Origin: Serratia sp. FDAARGOS_506
Lineage (GTDB): Bacteria > Pseudomonadota > Gammaproteobacteria > Enterobacterales > Enterobacteriaceae
Length of the DNA: 64,000 bases
Reading direction: 5' to 3'
Assembly (NCBI RefSeq): GCF_003812745.1
Contig: NZ_CP033831.1
Span: 2,542,001-2,606,000 of the forward strand
Shown piece after piece: positions 1 through 10,106 of this stretch. How positions within the stretch are numbered: position 1 is the stretch's first letter; every line of letters starts with the position of its first letter. Below the pieces are notes generated by a model, which was not told the DNA's origin, searched no databases, and saw only the letters and a list, made by a program, of their open reading frames with translations. The position numbers were made by a program, and so were the translations under genes.

Positions 1-848
1 GCCGCGTAACGCAAAACCTGCGCGGCGCGCTGACCAAGCGCGTGTTGCAGATGCTGGATAAGCTGGCCAAAGACGACGCCGAAGGCTACCAGAAATTCTG
101 GCAGCAGTTCGGTCTGGTGCTGAAAGAGGGCCCGGCGGAAGACAACGGCAACCAGGAAGCGATCGCCAAACTGCTGCGCTTTGCCTCCACCCACGGCGAC
201 AGCTCGGCGCAGACGGTGTCGCTGGAAGAGTACGTCGGCCGCATGGCGGAAGGGCAGGAGAAGATTTACTACATCACCGCCGACAGCTACGCCGCCGCCA
301 AGAGCAGCCCGCACCTGGAGCTGTTCCGTAAGAAAGGCATTGAAGTGTTGCTGCTGTCCGATCGCATCGACGAATGGATGATGAGCTACCTGACTGAGTT
401 CGACGGCAAGCCGTTCCAGTCGGTCAGCAAAGCGGATGAAACGCTGGATAAACTGGCGGATGAAACCGAAGAGCAGAAGGCCGCCGAGAAGCAGCTGGAG
501 CCGTTCATCGAGCGCGTGAAAACCCTGCTGGGCGAGCGTGTGAAGGATGTGCGCCTGACGCACCGCCTGACCGATACGCCGGCGATCGTGGTGACCGACG
601 CCGATGAAATGAGCACCCAGATGGCCAAGCTGTTTGCCGCCGCCGGTCAGCAGGCACCGGAAGTGAAGTACATTTTCGAGCTTAATCCGGAGCATGCGTT
701 GGTCAAACGAGCATCCGACGTGGGCGATAACGAACATTTCGCCGAATGGATCGACCTGTTATTGGATCAGGCGCTGCTGGCCGAACGCGGCACGCTGGAG
801 GATCCGAACCTGTTCATCCGTCGCATGAATAAGTTGCTGTCCGCCTAA
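1..848 (+). CDS. htpG: HtpG (Hsp90) chaperone, C-terminal part
   Basis: This is the 3' part of the gene; the reading frame is already open at the left edge (frame starting at base 3), so the start codon and the N-terminal ATPase domain lie outside the window. About 280 codons are visible, covering the end of the middle domain and the C-terminal dimerisation domain. The text following [20 protein letters not shown] and the ending NKLLSA are typical of enterobacterial HtpG. HtpG is a cytosolic ATP-dependent chaperone working with the DnaK system. The neighbour adk follows on the same strand, as in E. coli. A terminator-like hairpin follows the stop codon, so adk is probably expressed separately. 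Confidence 0.95.
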   Translation, partial: RVTQNLRGALTKRVLQMLDKLAKDDAEGYQKFWQQFGLVLKEGPAEDNGNQEAIAKLLRFASTHGDSSAQTVSLEEYVGRMAEGQEKIYYITADSYAAAKSSPHLELFRKKGIEVLLLSDRIDEWMMSYLTEFDGKPFQSVSKADETLDKLADETEEQKAAEKQLEPFIERVKTLLGERVKDVRLTHRLTDTPAIVVTDADEMSTQMAKLFAAAGQQAPEVKYIFELNPEHALVKRASDVGDNEHFAEWIDLLLDQALLAERGTLEDPNLFIRRMNKLLSA

Positions 849-858
849 AGCTGTAGAT

Positions 859-902
859 ATGCGCCCTTAACGGCTCCGTTAGGGGCGCATTGTCGATTTT
901 TC
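859..902 (+). terminator. Terminator-like hairpin after htpG
   Basis: ATGCGCCC pairs with GGGCGCAT, and the inner TAACGG pairs with CCGTTA, giving a long near-continuous stem with a two-base loop. A run of five T follows seven bases later. The T run is not directly adjacent, so efficiency is uncertain. Confidence 0.6.
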
Positions 903-1023
903 CCCGCATTTTCTCGCCTTTTGCTTGTCCGTTTTTTTGCACATTCCGCAATCGATTTCCTTCGCGCGCCTTGAGCCTGCCCCCCCTGAAATGGTATCGT
1001 TGAGCGTTTTCGCAATTTTATAA

Positions 1024-1695
<672 letters not shown>

Positions 1696-1715
1696 TCGCA
1701 AGCGGGTTGTGCATG

Positions 1716-1746
1716 ACGCCGGGCCTGTGGCCCGGCGTTTTTTTTG
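1716..1746 (+). terminator. adk intrinsic terminator
   Basis: ACGCCGGGCC and GGCCCGGCGT form a perfect 10-bp stem with a TGT loop, followed directly by a run of eight or more T. Confidence 0.92.
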
Positions 1747-1860
1747 CCGTTTTCCCGCCAAATTGTGATCGCGGCAGCTTGTTGCAGCCGTGCCCGTTAA
1801 TCGCCCGCACCAAATGGCGTATAACAAGCCTGCGTTTTCACCCTCAGCAGGGAGCCGGGC

Positions 1861-2994
1861 ATGCTCAGACAGACCAATCTTCTGGCGGAAGCCACCGCGC
1901 GCCAGATCGTCCAGCGGGCGATGGGCATCATCAGCCATTCCGTCAACGTGATGGACAGCAACGGTGTGATCATCGCCTCCGGCAACCCGCAGCGCCTGTT
2001 CCAGCGCCATGAAGGCGCGGTGCTGGCGCTGGCCGAGAACCGGGTGGTGGAAATCGACCGCGCCACCGCCGAGCACCTGAAGGGCGTGCGGCCCGGCATC
2101 AACCTGCCGTTCAGCTTTCGCAACCAGCGGGTGGGGGTGATCGGCATCTCCGGCGAACCGGCCGAGGTGCGCGCCTACGCCGAGCTGGTGAAGATGGCGG
2201 CGGAGTTGATGGTGGAGCAGGCGGCGCTGCTGGATCAGCACCAGTGGGAAAAGCGCTACCGGGAAGAGCTGGCGAACCAGCTGCTGCAGCCGCAGCCGAA
2301 CACCGCGTCGCTGCAAGCGATGGCGGCCTATCTGGGATTGGATCTGCGCCAGGCGCGCATCGTGTGGATCGTCGAGCTGCAAGAGGCGCAGCCGCACCTG
2401 CTGCGCGAGCTGCTGGCGGAGCTGGAGGCCACCCAGCGCGACGCGTTGATCGCCATTACCGGCTTCAATGAAATGACCCTGCTGCGCCCGGCCTGTATGG
2501 CGCAGGGCGAATGGAGTTTGAAGCTGGAGCGCCAGCAGGCGCAGCGTTTGCAAAATCAACTCAAACACCGCTTTCGGGTGCGCTTGATCGTCGGTGGTTT
2601 TTATGACGATCCGCAAAGCGCCTACCGTTCCAGCCTGACGGCGCGCGCCACTCAGGCGATGGCGCAGCGCCTGAAACTGCGTCACGCCACGCTGTTTTAC
2701 CACGACTACCCGCTGCCGTCGCTGTTGTGCGATCTGGGGGAGGACTGGCGCGCACAGGAGCTGGGGCGCCCCTGGCGGACGCTGGGTGAACAGGATGAAA
2801 AAGGCGTGCTGCGCAGTACGTTGCGCCACTATTTTTCGCAGAATTGTGATCAGACGCAGACCGCCGCGCAGCTGCATATCCACGTCAATACCCTGCGCTA
2901 TCGCCTGCAGCGCATCGAAGCGATAACCGGCATGAAAATCAATCAATTAACTGACGCTCTGCGGTTGTATATCGGCATGCTGATGCACGATTGA
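1861..2994 (+). CDS. cdaR: CdaR-type sugar-diacid/glycerate regulator
   Basis: Transcription regulator of the CdaR/PucR family, 377 residues. The N-terminal part (about 1-135) is the putative sugar-diacid recognition domain, the middle is the GGDEF-like spacer of this family, and the C-terminus carries the PucR-type helix-turn-helix (about 315-375, with LRHYFSQNCDQTQTAAQLHI then VNTLRYRLQRIEAITG). In E. coli CdaR activates uptake and breakdown of galactarate, glucarate and glycerate. The next two genes encode a GntP-type permease and glycerate kinase, so I infer that it activates them in response to glycerate or a related acid. A terminator separates it from the permease, so they are not one simple transcript. 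Confidence 0.88.
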   Translation: MLRQTNLLAEATARQIVQRAMGIISHSVNVMDSNGVIIASGNPQRLFQRHEGAVLALAENRVVEIDRATAEHLKGVRPGINLPFSFRNQRVGVIGISGEPAEVRAYAELVKMAAELMVEQAALLDQHQWEKRYREELANQLLQPQPNTASLQAMAAYLGLDLRQARIVWIVELQEAQPHLLRELLAELEATQRDALIAITGFNEMTLLRPACMAQGEWSLKLERQQAQRLQNQLKHRFRVRLIVGGFYDDPQSAYRSSLTARATQAMAQRLKLRHATLFYHDYPLPSLLCDLGEDWRAQELGRPWRTLGEQDEKGVLRSTLRHYFSQNCDQTQTAAQLHIHVNTLRYRLQRIEAITGMKINQLTDALRLYIGMLMHD

Positions 2995-3016
2995 GTTGTG
3001 CCAACCCACAAATTCC

Positions 3017-3040
3017 ACGCCGTTCCCCCGGCGTTTTTTT
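3017..3040 (+). terminator. Intrinsic terminator after cdaR
   Basis: ACGCCG and CGGCGT form a 6-bp stem with a six-base loop, followed by seven T. It supports placing the next gene's start downstream, at 3114. Confidence 0.75.
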
Positions 3041-3113
3041 GTTGTTTCCCCTCAGGCCAACGCCGGGCGCGCGGGATATGTTGACCTGCACATCAACCAC
3101 GGAGAAAACAACA

Positions 3114-4379
3114 ATGACAACCGTATCCACTCTGGGGGCGCTGGTGGCGTTAGCCGTCGCCATCGTCCTGATCCTACGCAAGGTGCCACCGGCTTACGGC
3201 ATGATCGCCGGCGCGCTGGCAGGCGGGCTATGCGGCGGCGCCGACCTGGTGCAGACCGTAACGCTGATGATCGGCGGGGCGCAGGGCATCACCAACGCCG
3301 TGATGCGCATTCTGGCGGCGGGGGTATTGGCCGGGGTGCTGATCGAATCCGGCGCGGCGCACACCATCGCCGAAACCATCGTGCGTAAGGTGGGCGAAAC
3401 CCGCGCGCTGTTGGCGCTGGCGGTGGCTACACTGATCCTGACGGCGGTGGGGGTATTTATCGACGTGGCGGTGATTACCGTCGCGCCGATCGCGCTGTCG
3501 ATCGCCCAGAAGGCCGGCATTTCGCGCGCGGCGATCCTGCTGGCGATGATCGGTGGTGGCAAGGCCGGCAACGTGATGTCACCTAACCCGAACACCATTG
3601 CGGCGGCGGACAACTTCCACGTGCCGCTCACTTCGGTGATGATGGCCGGCATCGTGCCGGGGCTGTGTGGCCTGGTGGTGGCCTATCTGCTGGCGCGTCG
3701 CCTGAGCGATAAAGGCAGCAAAGTGATGGCCGAAGAGCTGACTCAGCATGCCGAAGGGGCGCGGCCGGGCTTCGCTGCGGCAATCAGCGCACCGCTGGTG
3801 GCGATCTTGCTGCTGTCGCTGCGGCCGATCGCCGGTATCGCCGTCGATCCGCTGATCGCGCTGCCGGCCGGTGGGTTGGCGGGCGCGCTGCTGATGGGGC
3901 GTATCCGCCAGTGCAATCAGTTTATGGTCTCCGGCCTGTCGCGCATGGCGCCGGTGGCGATCATGCTGCTCGGCACCGGCACGCTGGCGGGCATTATCGC
4001 CAACTCGGCGCTGAAGGATGTCTTGATTAACGGCTTAACGCACACCGGGCTGCCGGCCTGGCTGCTGGCGCCGCTGTCCGGCGCGCTGATGTCGATGGCG
4101 ACCGCGTCGACCACCGCCGGCACCGCCGTGGCTTCCGGGGTGTTCAGCTCCACGTTGCTCGAGCTGGGCGTGAGCGGGTTGGCCGGCGCGGCGATGATCC
4201 ATGCGGGCGCCACGGTGCTGGATCACCTGCCGCACGGTAGCTTCTTCCACGCCACCGGCGGCAGCGTCAATATGGCGGTGCACGAGCGGCTGAAGCTGTT
4301 GCCGTATGAAACGTTGGTGGGATTCACCATCGCGGCAATCTCGGCGCTGATGTTTGGCGTATTTAACCTGGCGGGATAA
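3114..4379 (+). CDS. GntP-family permease, probably glycerate uptake
   Basis: Inner-membrane permease of about 421 residues with many hydrophobic segments, of the gluconate:H+ symporter (GntP) family. The typical GGGKAGNVMSPNPNTIAAAD segment and the conserved MIHAGATVLDHLPHGSFFH stretch are visible. The frame is open further upstream, but that part crosses the cdaR terminator; ATG 3114 has GGAGAAA upstream and begins with a proper first transmembrane helix, so I use it. The next gene, six or more bases downstream, is glycerate kinase, and the regulator is CdaR-like. I therefore infer D-glycerate as substrate; gluconate or another sugar acid remains possible. Confidence 0.87.
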   Translation: MTTVSTLGALVALAVAIVLILRKVPPAYGMIAGALAGGLCGGADLVQTVTLMIGGAQGITNAVMRILAAGVLAGVLIESGAAHTIAETIVRKVGETRALLALAVATLILTAVGVFIDVAVITVAPIALSIAQKAGISRAAILLAMIGGGKAGNVMSPNPNTIAAADNFHVPLTSVMMAGIVPGLCGLVVAYLLARRLSDKGSKVMAEELTQHAEGARPGFAAAISAPLVAILLLSLRPIAGIAVDPLIALPAGGLAGALLMGRIRQCNQFMVSGLSRMAPVAIMLLGTGTLAGIIANSALKDVLINGLTHTGLPAWLLAPLSGALMSMATASTTAGTAVASGVFSSTLLELGVSGLAGAAMIHAGATVLDHLPHGSFFHATGGSVNMAVHERLKLLPYETLVGFTIAAISALMFGVFNLAG

Positions 4380-4388
4380 GGAACAGTG

Positions 4389-5537
4389 ATGAAAGCGCTG
4401 AAAAAAGTGGTTATAGCTCCGGATTCTTTCAAAGAGAGCCTGAGCGCGCTCGGCGTCGCCGACGCCATTGAGCGGGGATTCCGCCAAATTTATCCGCAGG
4501 CACACTATGTGAAGCTGCCGATGGCGGACGGCGGCGAAGGCACGGTGGAGTCGATGGTGGCGGCCACCGGCGGCGAAATCGTCCAGGTGACGGTCACCGG
4601 GCCGCTGGGAGAGCCGGTGCTGGGATTCTATGGCCTGCTGGGCGACGGCGAAACCGCGGTGATTGAAATGGCCGCCGCTTCCGGGCTGCACCTGGCGCCG
4701 CCCGGCCGGCGCGATCCGCGCATCACCACCAGTTACGGCACCGGCGAACTGATGCTGGCGGCGTTGGAGCGCGGTGTGAAGGCGATCATTCTCGGCATCG
4801 GCGGCAGCGCCACCAACGACGGCGGCGCTGGGATGATGCAGGCGCTGGGCGTGAAGTTGCTGGATAAGGACAGTCGGCCGCTGCCGGTGGGCGGTGCGGC
4901 CTTGGCACAGCTGGCACATCTCGATCTCACCGGGCTGGATGCGCGTTGGCAGCGGGTAAGCGTGACCGCCGCCTGCGACGTCGATAACCCGCTGTGCGGC
5001 GAAAAGGGCGCCTCGGCGGTGTTCGGGCCGCAGAAGGGGGCGACGCCGGAGATAGTGGCGCAGCTCGATGCGGCACTGCATCACTATGGCGAACTGCTGG
5101 AGCGGGAAACCGGCCGCACCGTGCTCACCCAGCCGGGCGCGGGCGCGGCGGGCGGTATGGGGGCGGCGTTGCTCGGCATGCTCAGCGCACGTTTGCGGCC
5201 GGGCATCGAGATCGTCACCGAAACCCTGCGTCTGGATGAGGCGGTGCGCGATGCCGATCTGGTGATCACCGGCGAAGGGCGGCTGGACAGCCAGTCGATC
5301 CACGGCAAAACGCCGATCGGCGTGGCGCGGGTGGCCAAGCGCCACGGCGTGCCGGTAATCGCCATCGCCGGCAGCCTGACGCCGGATTACCAGGTGGTGC
5401 ATCAACACGGCATAGACGCGGCGTTTTCGGTGCTTGATCGCATCGTAACGCTGGAAGAAGCGTTGGCGGACGCCGATCGCAATCTGCAGGTGACGGCGCG
5501 CAACGTGGCGGCGGTGTGGCGGCTGGCGCAGGCGTGA
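4389..5537 (+). CDS. glxK: Glycerate kinase (GlxK/GarK type)
   Basis: Phosphorylates D-glycerate to a phosphoglycerate, feeding glycolysis. The protein is 382 residues, the normal length for the GlxK/GarK family. Conserved stretches include VIAPDSFKESLSA at the N-terminus, the MADGGEGTVE motif, GIGGSATNDGGAGM in the middle, and ITGEGRLDSQS near the C-terminus. ATG 4389 is preferred over the adjacent GTG 4386; AAGGA lies just upstream, overlapping the permease stop region. Co-transcription with the permease is very likely. Whether it is the garK or glxK orthologue cannot be settled from the sequence alone. Confidence 0.93.
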   Translation: MKALKKVVIAPDSFKESLSALGVADAIERGFRQIYPQAHYVKLPMADGGEGTVESMVAATGGEIVQVTVTGPLGEPVLGFYGLLGDGETAVIEMAAASGLHLAPPGRRDPRITTSYGTGELMLAALERGVKAIILGIGGSATNDGGAGMMQALGVKLLDKDSRPLPVGGAALAQLAHLDLTGLDARWQRVSVTAACDVDNPLCGEKGASAVFGPQKGATPEIVAQLDAALHHYGELLERETGRTVLTQPGAGAAGGMGAALLGMLSARLRPGIEIVTETLRLDEAVRDADLVITGEGRLDSQSIHGKTPIGVARVAKRHGVPVIAIAGSLTPDYQVVHQHGIDAAFSVLDRIVTLEEALADADRNLQVTARNVAAVWRLAQA

Positions 5538-5547
5538 TGAGACCGGA

Positions 5548-5570
5548 TGACCACCGCCAGGCGGTGGTCA
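5548..5570. terminator. Hairpin between convergent glxK and the MBL gene
   Basis: TGACCACCGC and GCGGTGGTCA form a perfect 10-bp stem with a CAG loop, located exactly between two convergent genes. There is no clean T run on the plus strand, so this may be a weak or Rho-assisted bidirectional stop. Confidence 0.5.
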
Positions 5571-5578
5571 CATACCGA

Positions 5579-6565
5579 CTATTTGTTTTCTACCTGCCAC
5601 ATTCTGATGCCGTTATGTTCCGGTTGGGTTGAAATTTCAAATCGCATCAAATCTTCACCGACCACGAAGCTGCCGTCATATTTTGCGCCGACTTGCCGCA
5701 CGATATCGCCGGTGGTGACGTCGCCGTTCAACCCGATATGGCTGAAGACTGCCAGCTTGGGGCGCGCCGCGTTGAGCACGCGCGCCACGTCGTCGGGAGA
5801 GGAAAGGTGGGCGGCAATTGCCCGATAACCCGGGTTGGCTTTCATCTGCGCTTGTGAGGTGATGGAGATGCAATGCACCAGCATATCGGCATGGGTCGCC
5901 TGTTTCACGACTTCGGCGCTGTAGCGCGTATCGCCGGAGATCACCACCGAACGTCCGCGATACTCGATGCGGTAGCCGAACGACGGTTTGATGTTGACGC
6001 CATGATCGTTGTTGAAGGCGAAGACTTTCACGCCGTCTTTGGCGTAGACCAGACCGGGTGCGTCGTCATGGGCGTTGATCGTCACGCCGTCGAGCGGCGT
6101 GCCTTCATCCTTTTGCCGTGTCGCAATATCGCTGGCGAACGCTTGCCGTAGCCCGGCGGCGAACTCGACGGTGCCGGTTGGGCCATGCAGCTCCAACGGC
6201 ACGGCGCGGCGGCCATAGGCGGGTTGCAGCCACCCCGTCAGCCATAGATCGGGGAAGCCGATGGTGTGATCGGAGTGAAAGTGAGTCAGAAAGAAGGCGT
6301 CGATTCGCCCCAGCGGGATACCCACTTGCCACAGCCGGGTGCTGGCATTGCGGCCAAAATCAAACACCAGCTTCTGTTTGCCGGCCTCCACCAGTGTACT
6401 GTTGCCCGCACGCGCGATGCGCGGCACCGGATTGCCGGTGCCCAGCAGGGTGACGCGTATGGCATTTTCGGCGGCGCCAGGTACTGCCGTTTGCGCTGAG
6501 GCGTGCCAGGCCGATAGTGCGAGCGCCAGGCCAAACAGCGCGTGTGGGAGCGTGCGGTATTTCAT
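5579..6565 (-). CDS. Exported MBL-fold metallo-hydrolase
   Basis: 328 residues with a Sec signal peptide (cleavage probably after ASAQ, near residue 25), so the product is likely periplasmic. The zinc-binding motif THFHSDH lies at residues 94-100, with further metal ligands expected at the VISGDTRYS segment and the FSHIGLNG segment. It belongs to the RNase Z/arylsulfatase-like (AtsA/ElaC) branch of the MBL superfamily; members act on varied esters, so the substrate is unknown. It is divergent from the LysR regulator at 6678, which probably controls it. Start is ATG 6565 with AAGGAAT upstream. Confidence 0.85.
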   Translation of the reverse strand: MKYRTLPHALFGLALALSAWHASAQTAVPGAAENAIRVTLLGTGNPVPRIARAGNSTLVEAGKQKLVFDFGRNASTRLWQVGIPLGRIDAFFLTHFHSDHTIGFPDLWLTGWLQPAYGRRAVPLELHGPTGTVEFAAGLRQAFASDIATRQKDEGTPLDGVTINAHDDAPGLVYAKDGVKVFAFNNDHGVNIKPSFGYRIEYRGRSVVISGDTRYSAEVVKQATHADMLVHCISITSQAQMKANPGYRAIAAHLSSPDDVARVLNAARPKLAVFSHIGLNGDVTTGDIVRQVGAKYDGSFVVGEDLMRFEISTQPEHNGIRMWQVENK

Positions 6566-6677
6566 GTTGGTATTCCTTGAAGGGCGGTACGCATCACTTT
6601 ACTGGAGCGGATTTGGATGATAAATGTAGCGAAAAGCGTTTATTTCGAAACGTTTGGTTTCTAATGGTGGTGGAGCG

Positions 6678-7571
6678 ATGGACCGAATAACCAGCATGGC
6701 TATTTTTGTCAGCGCGGTCGAGGCGGGGTCGTTCGCCGGCGCGGCGGAAACGTTGCATATCAGTCCGCAGGGCGTGGGCAAGCATGTGCGTTCCCTGGAA
6801 CACTGGTTGGGTGCCAGGTTGTTGCATAAGACGACCCGCCAACAAAGCCTGACCGAAGTCGGCGCGCGATTTTATGAGCGTTGCAAAGCGGTGCTGATGG
6901 AAGTTGAAGCCGCGGAGGCCGTCGCCCAGGAACTCTCCGCCAGGCCTAAAGGGCAGTTGCGTATCGCCGCCCCTTTGAGTTTCGGACATCATCAATTGGT
7001 CCCGCTGTTGCCGCGCTTTCTTGAAGCCTACCCCGAGATACACATCGACCTGCATCTTTCCAACCGGTTGGTCGATGTTGCGGAGGAGGGGTTCGATGCG
7101 GTTATTCGGGTGCCGCTCGCCGGGGATGAGCTGCTGGTAAGCAAACGCCTGAAAACGGAGTCTTTTTGCCTGTGCGCCTCACCGGAGTATCTGGCGCGGC
7201 ACGGCGTGCCTTTGACCCCCGAGGCGTTGGCCGATCACCAGTGCTTGCACGGCAACTGGAGTGCGAACGAAGTCTGGCAATTTCAGGGGGAAGATCGGCT
7301 TCATCGCATTAAGGTGAACAGCCGCCTCAAGATCAATAACTGGCTGGCGTTGCTCAATGCCGCGCGGCATGGCGGCGGCATTACGCTGCAGCCGCTCTCG
7401 CAGGTGAGCGGCTTGATCGCCGATGGGGAGTTGGTGCCGCTGTTGCCGGCGTACCGCATTCCGGTCAAAGAGGTCAGCCTGCTGTTTTTACCCGATCAAA
7501 AAATGCCGCTTAAGCTACGAAGCTTTATGGATTATGTGTGTGGCTGCTTCAACGACGGTCACGAGGCATAG
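6678..7571 (+). CDS. LysR-family transcriptional regulator
   Basis: 297-residue LysR-type regulator. The N-terminal winged helix (about residues 1-60, MDRITSMAIFVSAVEAGSFA followed by HISPQGVGKHVRSLE) binds DNA, and the remaining part is the periplasmic-binding-protein-like effector domain. An in-frame upstream ATG exists, but ATG 6678 matches the usual family start and has GGTGGAG upstream. It is divergent from the MBL hydrolase gene, with 112 bp between the starts. By the usual LysR arrangement I infer that it regulates that neighbour; the effector is unknown. It resembles the large YafC/DmlR-like group. Confidence 0.9.
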   Translation: MDRITSMAIFVSAVEAGSFAGAAETLHISPQGVGKHVRSLEHWLGARLLHKTTRQQSLTEVGARFYERCKAVLMEVEAAEAVAQELSARPKGQLRIAAPLSFGHHQLVPLLPRFLEAYPEIHIDLHLSNRLVDVAEEGFDAVIRVPLAGDELLVSKRLKTESFCLCASPEYLARHGVPLTPEALADHQCLHGNWSANEVWQFQGEDRLHRIKVNSRLKINNWLALLNAARHGGGITLQPLSQVSGLIADGELVPLLPAYRIPVKEVSLLFLPDQKMPLKLRSFMDYVCGCFNDGHEA

Positions 7572-7690
7572 CCTGTTGCTGTTATCGGTTTCGACGCAGG
7601 ACTTTTCCGTTACAATAGCCGGCATTAATGGCTGCTGACATCCCGACCCAGAACGGAATGCCGGCCGGAAAGGAAATGAGGGGAACTGAG

Positions 7691-8653
7691 ATGAAGCAAG
7701 AGAAACACGGCGTATTGCTGGTGAACCTGGGCACGCCAGATGCGCCGACCTCGTCGGCGGTCAAACGCTATCTGAAGGAATTCCTCAGTGACGATCGCGT
7801 GGTCGACACGGCGCCGCTGATCTGGTGGCCGATCCTCAACGGCGCGATCTTGCCGATCCGTTCGCCGCGCGTGGCGAAGCTCTATCAGTCGGTGTGGATG
7901 GAAGAGGGCTCGCCGCTGCTGGTGTACAGCCGTCGCCAACAGCGGGCGCTGGCGGCACGCATGCCGAATACGCCGGTGGAGCTGGGCATGAGCTATGGCT
8001 CGCCGAGCCTGGCGGAAGCCATCGACAAGCTGTTGGCGCAGGGTGTGACCAACCTGGTGGTGCTGCCGCTCTATCCGCAATATTCCTGTTCCACCAGCGC
8101 GGCGGTATGGGACGGCGTGGCGCGGGTGCTGAAAGGCTATCGCCGTTTGCCTTCTGTGGCCTTCATCCGCGATTACGCCGAACATCCGGCCTACATCGCC
8201 GCGCTGCAGCAAAGCGTGGAACGTTCGTTCGCTGAGCACGGCCAGCCGGACCGGCTGGTGCTGTCGTTCCACGGTATCCCCAAACGCTACGCGCGCCTGG
8301 GCGACGACTACCCACAGCGCTGCGAGGATACGCTGCGTGCGCTGAGCGCCACGCTGCCGCTGGCACCGGAGCGAGTGATGATGACGTACCAATCGCGCTT
8401 TGGCCGCGAGCCATGGCTGACGCCATACACCGATGAGACCCTGAAAGGGCTACCGGCGCAGGGCGTGAAGCACATTCAGCTGATTTGCCCCGGTTTCTCG
8501 GCGGACTGCCTGGAAACGTTGGAAGAGATTAAAGAACAGAACCGTGAGATCTTCCTCAAGGCCGGCGGCGAGAAGTTTGAATATATCTCTGCGCTGAACG
8601 ACGAGCCGGCGCATATCGATATGATGCAGCAGCTGGTGGCGCAGCGCCTCTAA
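7691..8653 (+). CDS. hemH: Ferrochelatase
   Basis: Inserts Fe2+ into protoporphyrin IX in the last step of haem synthesis; acts at the inner face of the membrane. The protein is 320 residues when started at ATG 7691, the same length as E. coli HemH, and this start has GAGGGGA upstream. The open frame upstream would add 21 unrelated residues. The catalytic histidine is in the SFHGIP motif (His194), and the iron/porphyrin segment [11 protein letters not shown] lies near 125-135. It follows adk in E. coli; here the glycerate genes and the MBL/LysR pair are inserted between them. Confidence 0.97.
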   Translation: MKQEKHGVLLVNLGTPDAPTSSAVKRYLKEFLSDDRVVDTAPLIWWPILNGAILPIRSPRVAKLYQSVWMEEGSPLLVYSRRQQRALAARMPNTPVELGMSYGSPSLAEAIDKLLAQGVTNLVVLPLYPQYSCSTSAAVWDGVARVLKGYRRLPSVAFIRDYAEHPAYIAALQQSVERSFAEHGQPDRLVLSFHGIPKRYARLGDDYPQRCEDTLRALSATLPLAPERVMMTYQSRFGREPWLTPYTDETLKGLPAQGVKHIQLICPGFSADCLETLEEIKEQNREIFLKAGGEKFEYISALNDEPAHIDMMQQLVAQRL

Positions 8654-8743
8654 TCATCCATAATCTGTATATTAGAATCATCGTGATCGGGCGGGAATGT
8701 GTTAACATTCTCCGCTTGTTAAACCGTCACCACCGCCAATCAC

Positions 8744-10048
8744 ATGAAATTTCCTGGTAAACGCAAGTCTAAACACTATTTCCCGGTGAGCGCCCGCGAT
8801 CCGCTTCTGCAGCAGGCCCAGCCCGAAAGTGAAATCAGCACCTCGTATATCGTCGGCATCGACCAGACGCTGGTGGATATCGAGGCGAAGGTGGACGACG
8901 CTTTTGTCCAGCGCTACGGCCTGAGTCTGGGCCACTCTCTGGTGATCGAAGACGACGTCGCCGAGGCGCTGTATCAGGAACTGAATGAAAACAACCTGGT
9001 TACCCATCAGTTCGCCGGCGGCACCATCGGCAATACCATGCACAACTATTCGGTGCTGGCAGACGATCGCTCGGTGCTGCTCGGCGTGATGTGCAGCAAC
9101 GTGAAAATCGGCAGCTATGCCTATCGTTATCTGTGCAATACCTCCAGCCGTACCGATCTTAACTATCTGCAGGGCGTAGACGGCGCCATCGGCCGCTGTT
9201 TCACGCTGATTGGCGAAAGCGGCGAGCGTACCTTCGCCATCAACCCAGGCCAGATGAACCAGCTGCGCCCGGAAAGCATTCCTGAAGAGGTGATCGCCGG
9301 CGCGTCGGCGCTGGTGCTGAGCTCTTATCTGGTGCGCTGCAAGGAAGGGGAGCCGATGAAGGCCGCCACCCTGCAGGCGATCGAATACGCCAAAAAGCAT
9401 GATGTGCCGGTGGTGTTGACGCTGGGCACCAAGTACGTGATCGCCGACAACCCGCAGTGGTGGCGCGAGTTCCTGAAGGAAAACGTGACGATTCTGGCGA
9501 TGAACGAAGACGAAGCGCTGGAGCTGACCGGGCTGAGCGATCCGTTGACCGCCTCGGACATGGCGCTGGAGTGGGTGGATCTGGTGCTGTGCACCGCCGG
9601 GCCGAACGGCCTGTATATGGCGGGCTACACCGAAGAAGCCAACAAGCGCCAGACCCAGCACCCGCTGCTGCCGGGGCATATCGCCGAGTTCAACCGCTAC
9701 GAATTCAGCCGCGCCATGCGCCGCGAACACTGTGAAAATCCGCTGCGCGTTTATTCGCACATCGCGCCTTATATGGGCGGCCCCGAGAGGATCATGAACA
9801 CCAACGGCGCCGGCGACGGCGCGCTGTCGGCGTTGCTGCACGATATTGCCGCCAACGGCTATCACCGCCATAACGTGCCCAATTCCAGCAAGCACGTGCG
9901 CAGCTACCTGACTTACTCCTCCCTGGCGCAGGTGTGCAAATACGCCAACCGCGTCAGCTACCAGGTGTTGAACCAGCATTCGCCGCGCCTCACCCGCGGT
10001 CTGCCGGAGCGGGAAGACAGCCTGGAAGAGTCCTACTGGGAGCGTTAA
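8744..10048 (+). CDS. gsk: Inosine/guanosine kinase
   Basis: Phosphorylates guanosine and inosine for purine salvage in the cytosol. It is a 434-residue PfkB (ribokinase)-family protein; the C-terminal PfkB signature with the catalytic aspartate is NTNGAGDGALSALLHD. It is located directly after hemH as in E. coli (where aes may intervene) and ends in a strong terminator. The start ATG at 8744 gives the family's usual N-terminus MKFPGKRKSKHYFPV. Confidence 0.96.
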   Translation: MKFPGKRKSKHYFPVSARDPLLQQAQPESEISTSYIVGIDQTLVDIEAKVDDAFVQRYGLSLGHSLVIEDDVAEALYQELNENNLVTHQFAGGTIGNTMHNYSVLADDRSVLLGVMCSNVKIGSYAYRYLCNTSSRTDLNYLQGVDGAIGRCFTLIGESGERTFAINPGQMNQLRPESIPEEVIAGASALVLSSYLVRCKEGEPMKAATLQAIEYAKKHDVPVVLTLGTKYVIADNPQWWREFLKENVTILAMNEDEALELTGLSDPLTASDMALEWVDLVLCTAGPNGLYMAGYTEEANKRQTQHPLLPGHIAEFNRYEFSRAMRREHCENPLRVYSHIAPYMGGPERIMNTNGAGDGALSALLHDIAANGYHRHNVPNSSKHVRSYLTYSSLAQVCKYANRVSYQVLNQHSPRLTRGLPEREDSLEESYWER

Positions 10049-10061
10049 CTCGTTGAAAAAG

Positions 10062-10090
10062 AAAAGGTCCGGCATGCCGGACCTTTTTTT
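10062..10090. terminator. Bidirectional terminator between gsk and ybaL
   Basis: AAAAGGTCCGGC and GCCGGACCTTTT form a perfect 12-bp stem with an AT loop, with seven T on the plus side and an A-rich left flank, so it can work in both directions between the convergent genes. Confidence 0.9.
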
Positions 10091-10106
10091 ATGCGCCCGT
10101 GGCGCT

